64,000 nt of DNA from Sialis fuliginosa (taxonomy: Eukaryota > Arthropoda > Insecta > Megaloptera > Sialidae), in contig OY540820.1 of NCBI GenBank assembly GCA_961205875.1, positions 3,906,001 to 3,970,000 on the forward strand. Direction: 5' to 3'. Positions within the stretch are counted from its first letter, which is position 1; every line of letters starts with the position of its first letter. This document shows, in pieces, positions 52,101-60,100 of the stretch. A program made the translations under genes and the position numbers. Below the pieces are notes generated by a model. It was not told the DNA's origin and did not search any database. It worked only from the letters and a program-made list of their open reading frames with translations.

Positions 52101-55100
52101 TTTGGCATATGCTCTATTATTGCGATATTACATCAAACATTTAAAAAATTGTATTCTTTGTACAGGGTGTATCAAAACTCTGAACTTAACTTTTTTCAAA
52201 ATTTTCAAATGGAACACCCTATATAGTCTGTCATTTATATAAAAACACAGTAGCTATGGAATATAATGCGGTGTTCACACCAAAGAAAACAAAACAGCAA
52301 CACGGTGTTTGAAAACACGTCGTATTTAAAAATGCATAGGCTTTATTGCACTTTTGTCAAAAAGACACGATGTTGCTGTTTTGTTTTTTTCGGTCTGAAC
52401 ACGGCATAAGACGCTGAAAACAATTACTATATGTGAATGTCAGTTTGAATCATGATACCTACAAATATATATCTTTCCACCATGAGTTTGAATGAAAAAA
52501 TATGCATTTTACAATATAAATAAACGGATTTTTATAAATTACAATCAAGAACTTCCAAGAAAGGTAACCTATTTATTTATTTTTGATTTTCATACAAATT
52601 ATAAGATAAAACCTGGTGTTTCCTGGGAGAAAATATAATTTCACACGATTTTTTCAATAACTACTGAATGGATTTTATTCCGGTTTTCACTAATGGATAG
52701 GTTAAGTTTAAGTGTATAATTTGTGGATATTTTGGGTAAATTTCATGAAGCCGGAAAAACAATTTGTGGTGAACCGTGCGTTGTTAGCATGTTGGGTGGG
52801 CATGTTGGGTGGACGTGTTGGGTGGGCATGTTGGGTGAGCATGTTGGGTGAACATGTTGGGTGGGCATGTTGGGTGGGCATGTTGGGTGGGCATGATTAC
52901 TTTATGTTTAGTTAAATTAATATCTCCGGGTAACACCGGGCCAATGCGCTAGTGTTTTATAAATACAATACAACTTTATTATTATCCATAAAATAATTTG
53001 CTGGAACTTACAAACTTTAACAACATGAATATCTAGAAATTAAATAAACAAAATGATACACAAAAGTTAATTTTTTTTGTTCAAAATGTCCATAACTTTT
53101 TAACGGCTGGATTTAGGTATAGAACATAGTTTATAAAATGTATTTAGAATTGAACAGGCAATTCGAAAATATAAAAATATATAGGGTGTTCCATTTGAAA
53201 ATTTTGAAAAAAGTAAAGTTCAGAGTTTTGATACACCCTGTAGAAAGAATACAATTTTGTAAATGTTTGATGTAATATTGCAATAATAGAACATATGCCA
53301 AAATTATTTTTAGCAGAAAACAAAAGTTTTTTTGTTGTAATTAGAAAATTACAAGGTGTTGAAAATAACCCAATTTTCTTACAAAAATGGTCATAATTTC
53401 TAAACCGCTCAGTATAAATCTACACATGCTTATATCAAAATATCCAGAAAAATAAATGCTTTTAGATTATCAATCAAAATATCGGTATGGAGAACCATAC
53501 ATGACTTCCATGTTCTTTCTATCTTTTTAAATAATTTTTAAATATACATTTTTTTTAAATATTTTATTTATATAACCTACCACTATGAATATACATATCG
53601 TAATACATTAAAAAAACATAAATACAACGGTTACAGCTCTTTTTGCCATTTGTATATAAATATATTAGTTTTCTAATGTCAAAAACATAAAACACATTCG
53701 TAGAAAAACTAATTTGACAATTTGAATTTAGTTGCATTTGTTTCCAAGGCAACATGAATTAATGACATATTAGTATTTAAAATTCAAATTTTAAGTGTTT
53801 TTTTCACCCCTTTAATGGCTGTTTAGGCACGTACAAATAATAAATGTCCCTTAGATTCAATTGAACTGCAAATGTACCAAATCTTATCAAAATTAGTGAG
53901 ATAATACTCGCAATATTCACTTTTTAGACGAAAAAAGTTACAAAATTTCGAATATTTCCAAAACCCCTAATCCGAATAGCACCAAAATCAATAGGTCTGG
54001 AGTACTCACTGAGACAAACATTTTCCCCAAAAATAATTCAGATCGGTGCATTTTTACAGTAGTTACCGTGAACGAAAGAAAATTCTACATCCGCACAGAT
54101 ACACAGACACACAGACACACAAACACACGCACAGCCGCCATGCGGGAATTAACTTTTCTTTACGTTTTGAAGTTAGTACAATCAGAATTTGTCATTTTCT
54201 CGGACACGATTTTTCGATGGTATTACAATACTTCCATTTCCTTCGGAACATGGAAGTAAAATATACGCATTATATTTAAAAAAACATAACTTTGATTTGT
54301 AACGCACTTATGGGACACCCTATATAAATATAACTTTTTTTTAAATATGCGGCTTGTCTAACCTGACAACTTTTATATTTAAAGTTTTCTTCCATTTGTT
54401 ATAATAAATGAAATATTGAACTTTGACACAGTCTTGGGACACCCTGTAGGTAATATATGTATTATAGTTAATCAATTATTATTTTTGAATATATTTATGC
54501 TTGTATCAAATTTATAAATGTTATGTAATTAAATTTTTTTCAAATATCTTAAATTACTTTATAAAATATGCTTCCCTTATTATTAGTAAAAATGTCACGC
54601 CTCGCCACTGAAACTGTTGCCAATACCTTACATACTTACAGACATAGTGTTATTTTCTTAAATGTTCCTTTTATCGATTTCAGTACGGAACAATAAAATT
54701 ACATTATTAATCATTTATTTCAATACCTGCTGCAAATATTCACCATCAAAAGACAATAAATTTTGTTCGTCTGTTTGGGATTCAGTTTTATCATTATTAT
54801 TGGTTGCTTTATTTTACGCACATTCATTTACGTAAATGCCCAAAAAATGTATGACGTAAATCAACAAAAACTAGAAAATTTAAACTTGTACCGATAAATT
54901 AAGGCTTCAATTGAAAAATAATATACTTCCTTGTATAAAAACCAAAAATATTATAATAAAACTGTAACTATTATTATAAAATTAAAAACAAATACTTAAC
55001 AAAAAAGTCGTACAAAAAATAAAACAACAAAAATCGACCATGAGTATATTATAGACATATTAATAATATTATGACAGATTATAAAAGTTTATCAAGCAAA

Positions 55101-57096
55101 AATTTGATAAATGCGGCCTCATATTGAAAAAATTCGGTCAAGACATACATGAGTGTATGCCATAAGGGTTCTGAAGTACGTAATACGTGGACTGTTTGGA
55201 GCCACTTGCATTTTTGAGTTAGAAAAAATATAAAAAAGCGTTATATTCTACTAATTGAGATTAACATTTTGACACCCCACTTGCCTAGATTTAAAAATAA
55301 AAATAAAAAATTCTATGACGCCCCTCCATATTTCTCCAAACTTTGAATTGATATTGTTGACTTTAGTACTTGTCGTTGGTAGTTCCACAAAAGCCTCATT
55401 ACCAAATTTTTTTCAGATTTTTTAAGCCAGTAGTAACCATGTTAGAAAGAAGGGGGGCAAAATTAATTACTACTTGGAGCACTCTACAGGCGCCATTTTT
55501 GAGTTTTGGGGTCATATTCTACTAATAAAGATCACACCAAAGCCTCATTATCATTTTTTTCCATATTTTTGAGCCAGTAGTTACCGAGTTAAAGTTGGGG
55601 AGATAAAATACAGCTTGGAACCCTCTACTGTCGCCATTTTTGATTTAGAAAAAAATAAGAAAGAGGATCTAATTCCACTGGTTTGATTATACACTTTGAC
55701 GTGCCACATGCCTTAGTATATATTTTTTTTACCTAGCTTTAGCTCCTTAGCCCCCCCCCCCCCCCTTCCCCTAAATAATTATTTTTTTCAATATATTTGT
55801 ACATATTTTAATAGAGGGCATCATTTTACATGTTCAGTAAAAATTTCAAATTTCTAGCTTAGGGGAAACTGTTATACCTTGGACATAGTGTACCTTGGAT
55901 CACTGCATGTTCTGCTATCTGTGGCAAACAGTTGAATTAGCTTGTGTAATACTGACTATAATGCAGTTGAAACTTGTTGTTATTTGCAATTTAGGTCTTG
56001 TGAAATTTTTTAAGAATACTATTTCTATATTCAAGTTTGTATAGTATAATTTAATGAGTAAAACTACATATTGTATGTAAATTCAAACATAACCTGTAAG
56101 AATTATCATATTTTAAAACTGAAAACCTTCACCTCTCACGAACACATCTTGTACCATGGATCACTGATTCCTAGGTACCATCGGCCCCATAAGTTGTCTA
56201 CCAGGGTAAAGGTGAGAATCGCTTACAACAGATTCGAAAATGTTAAGACAAACTGAGGCGGATTTTAACTTCCTATACTTATTACGTTTATTCACTGTGA
56301 TTATATTGTATAATTATCTAATATGTATCTACAATTTATATTGGATGTTTGTTTGTTTATTTTGTATATATTTTGCAACTGTACATTGTTTTTTACTGAT
56401 TTCCTATTTTCTTATTTTTAATCAAGGTGCATGCGTATGTGTTTCTATATGTTCCAAGGTACAAAAAGATATGATCCAAGGTACAAGACCATCTTGTACC
56501 ATTAATTACATGGAATTATAAATTATTATTTTTTTAATTAACCTTTCTTATCTAACTGTTTATAGTTAGTGAAAACTAAAGTTGAATAGATGTTACTCGT
56601 ACATAAGATAAAATACATAAAACTAAAATAAAAATGTAAATTATTAGTTTTTAGTCGTACATTAGAAAAAGTGTACAGTCTCCTATATATAATATATTAT
56701 ATTTATCTCCTCTTCCAAGAATATACAACAAACCACAAATACAACAATAGAAATAAAAAAGACCTATATGTCCCTTTCGAACAATCCGCAATTGTCTTCA
56801 AAGGAACGATCAATCAAATTATCAAAATTTATGATTATTTACCTAGTCGTTTAAAAACACTAGAACTAAAAAAATTCAAAATAGAATTAAAAACATTACT
56901 ATTAGAAAAATGTTATTACAGTATCAATGAATATGCTTCTCAGTGATATTTTATATTATTTTATTATTATTTGTATTATTGTTTACTATTTCATATACTT
57001 TATTTTATTTTCTATTCATTAATGTATATTGTGTATTTGGATTTGATTTTTTCCCTGACTTATTCAGCACTTGTATAAAGTTAAATTGAATAAAGT

Positions 57097-57128
<32 letters not shown>

Positions 57129-60100
57129 GCTTTGACTGAAGAACGGATGGACGGACGGACGAGAAAGTGAGATTAATTGGGTTTCTTCGGAACCCTAAAA
57201 ACGTGGTATTTCTATAATGAGAAAATTTTACTATACTAGAAATACAGTAAATATAATTTTACATATTAATTAGTTATATGTAAGTGCTGCAAGTTAATCT
57301 CTTTAAAAGCAGAATAATAATTTGTGATAATATTAACTCGATTTTCAGGTATTATGTGTAGAAAAATATATATTTCTCCTGTTTTCCTATAAAAAAGAAC
57401 GATATTATAATATATCAAAAGTTATTAAGAAAAAACTAGGAATAGTTAGTTATGCCTAAAAATACATCTTAAAATGATTTTTATGTAAAAAAAATTCACA
57501 GAAGTGTCATGATTTTAGATTGTTTTCTTTCATTATTAGGCCTATTTTGGCAAATTTCCAACCAATAGATTTTTATAAAACTTCACATATAACGTCCAAT
57601 AATAATAATTAATATGTGACTTCTATTTTAGCAACTAAATAACAACGCTATAGAAAATTGTATTTGCATGCCTGAGGTAATAATGTTTATTTGTTAAAAT
57701 TATCTCTCTGGTCTAGGACAATCTAGGGCTTCTAGGGTTTCTAGGGCCTCCATGATGGCCATATTTTAAATATAACACCTATTTAATAAAATGGCAAATT
57801 ATTACAAACGATTATTAGCGCCTTTTTGATGGAAAACCTTGTTAATTCAAAATCTTAAATCCGCCAATTATCTGAATGTTTATAAATAAAGATAATTTAT
57901 GAATAATATTTTAAATTAAAATGCACAATATTTTTTGGAGTAATATTATTTTTACTTAAATACATTATTTGGTAAAAGTAATTGTATGTTCATTTAAGTA
58001 TATTTTTTACACAGCTCTGATTTACACCTTTTCAAGTGACATATTCGTATCAAGTTTAAATTTTGTATATAGTTAAAGGGGGTTAGGGCAAGTAAGAAAA
58101 AAATAATTTAGCTGCGGTAAAACGGTTTAAGAGGGTAAAATACCCCTATTAAAATGTGCCAAATAATCATATATTTCAAATAGCTCTGAAACTAATAAAG
58201 ATTTTAAAAAATCTAAAGTATAAAATTTTACATGATTTTTTATTGTCTTTTGAATGGTAATAATCGAAATTCGAAAAATTAAAAAAAAACATTAACACTC
58301 ACTTCCCACCCACCTCATTATTTATTTAAGATTTTTTTCTATTAACTAAATTTAATTGCAGCAATTAATAGTAATTCAAGTAGGTATATAAGACATATTT
58401 CACAAAAAAATTGTAACCCTTTCATCATTCATATTTTTTTTTTTATTACGTTAGTTATAAGAAAAGTCTTAACTATAGTTGAAAAGTGAACAATTTAGAA
58501 GGATATTAACTGCTGCCATTCGAAAAAAATCATGAAAATTTTGTGTTATAGATTTATAGTTTCAGAGTTATTTGAAATATATCATAATTTTGAAAATTTT
58601 AATAGGGGTATTTCACCCTCTTATACCATTTTACCGCAGCTAAGATAATTTTTTTCTTACTTACCCTGACCCCCTCTAACTATACAGGGTGTTTGGTTCG
58701 GCGATACGAATATTTTGAAGAAAGGTAGAATGAGTGCAACAGTTTTTTTTATATCGGCCATTTTATAAAAAAAACCCTGATTTATACATGCTAATCACAA
58801 AAGTTCAAAAGTTAAAGAGCCTATATTTTTTAAACATGATTTTTATATTACAAAAATCTTTATGCTACACTATCAGATCAAAATAAAATTTATTTTTTAT
58901 TTTATTTTATACCCTTTCGAAAAATATTATAATACCTACATGAATTGGCTATTTTTGTTAAAAAAAACTTACATTTATCACAGAATAAGTAAGATTTGTA
59001 CATTTTTCGAGTGAGTCGATCGTAGTATGCTATTATAAATAAGTCATTAAAAACGTGATACTTTTCAAATATTTTTTATACTCAATGGACAGGATCATCC
59101 TTTGCACAGGAGGAGATGTTACACTGTCCAATGTGTATAAAAAAATGTTTGAAAAGTATCGCATCTCGTTTTTAATGACTTATTTAGAATAGCATACTAC
59201 GATCGACTCACTGTAAAAATATAAAAATCTTACTTATTCTGGGATAAATGTCAGTTTTTTTAACAAAAATATCCAATTCATGTAAGTATTATGGTAAGTT
59301 TTTCTAAAGGGTATAAAATAGAGCAGTTTTTAAAACCATCTGAACATCTGTAAGTATACTAGATTTTATAAAATAATTTTTTAAAGAAATAATTTTATCA
59401 AAGTTTTATAAGATTTTAAATGTTAAACTACAGCCATTTTTTGTTTTTCCTATTCATAAATTTTATTTTGATCTGATAGTGTAGCATAAACATTTAAGTA
59501 ATGGCCGATATAAAAAAAGACTGTTGAACTTGTATATAGGTATATTTGCTTAAATCATAGGTGTCCAACCTTTTGAACCTTCCGGGCCGCATAGCAAAAT
59601 TTTTACTTAATTTGGTTTACTAAGGGCCGCAGGTTATAATATAAAACTGAGGACCTTTTTTTTTTTTTGGTCGCTTCAATTCCTAATTTTATTATAAATA
59701 TAATATATAAATAGATATAGGGATAGAGAGTTAAATTGGGAAGACCTTTTTTTTTTTTTAGTCGTAAATACTATTTTCTATGTACATTTATTATCATAAA
59801 TTTTTTTATTTTTTTTAAATTATGCTCGCGGGCCGCACCAAGGGTCCTCGAGGGCCGCATGTGGCCCGCGGGCCGCGGGTTGGACAAGCTTGGCTTAAAT
59901 CACTTCCAAATGACTCATTCTACTTTCCTTCAAAATACGTATTCGTATATCGCCGAACCAAACATCCTGTACATATACAAAATTTAAACTTGATACGAAG
60001 ATGCCAGTTAAAAAGGTTCCCTTGTTAGTTACATGTTATAATTAATCAACAAATACCGAACAATTTTTTCTGACTATATTTACACTGAGAAAATAGACAT

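Larger units (their letters stand above)
51738..54446. mobile_element. Large compound hairpin element C (intron 1)
   Basis: The ends are CAGGGTGTCCCAAGACTGTG and its reverse complement, flanked by TA. The arms carry further inward-facing pairs: AGGGTGTCCCATAAGTGCG (51865/54321), CAGGGTGTATCAAAACTC (52163/53240) and GGAACACCCTATATA (52212/53195). The right arm is interrupted at about 53483-54257. The loop holds a family D MITE and a Helitron-like tail. 2709 bp, no transposase. Confidence 0.85.
58025..60024. mobile_element. Family G foldback element, copy 2, split by nested inserts (intron 1)
   Basis: The left part from ACCTTTTCAAGTGACATATT to CCCCCTCTAACTATA and the right end from TACAAAATTTAAACTTGAT to AAAAGGTTCCCTT correspond to the element at 17897-18463. 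They are now separated by element H. Confidence 0.8.

Noticed and set aside
52712-52915. Repetitive Trp/Gly-rich open frame
   Set aside because: Produced by a 13-bp minisatellite read through all three frames. No start context or homology.
54046-54279. Frames with Thr/His repeats
   Set aside because: Caused by the ACAC-type tract in insert X.
59736-60028. Two overlapping frames with Arg/Gly/Pro-rich text
   Set aside because: They come from the GC-rich end of the hAT MITE I and the flanking hairpin arms, with no protein similarity.
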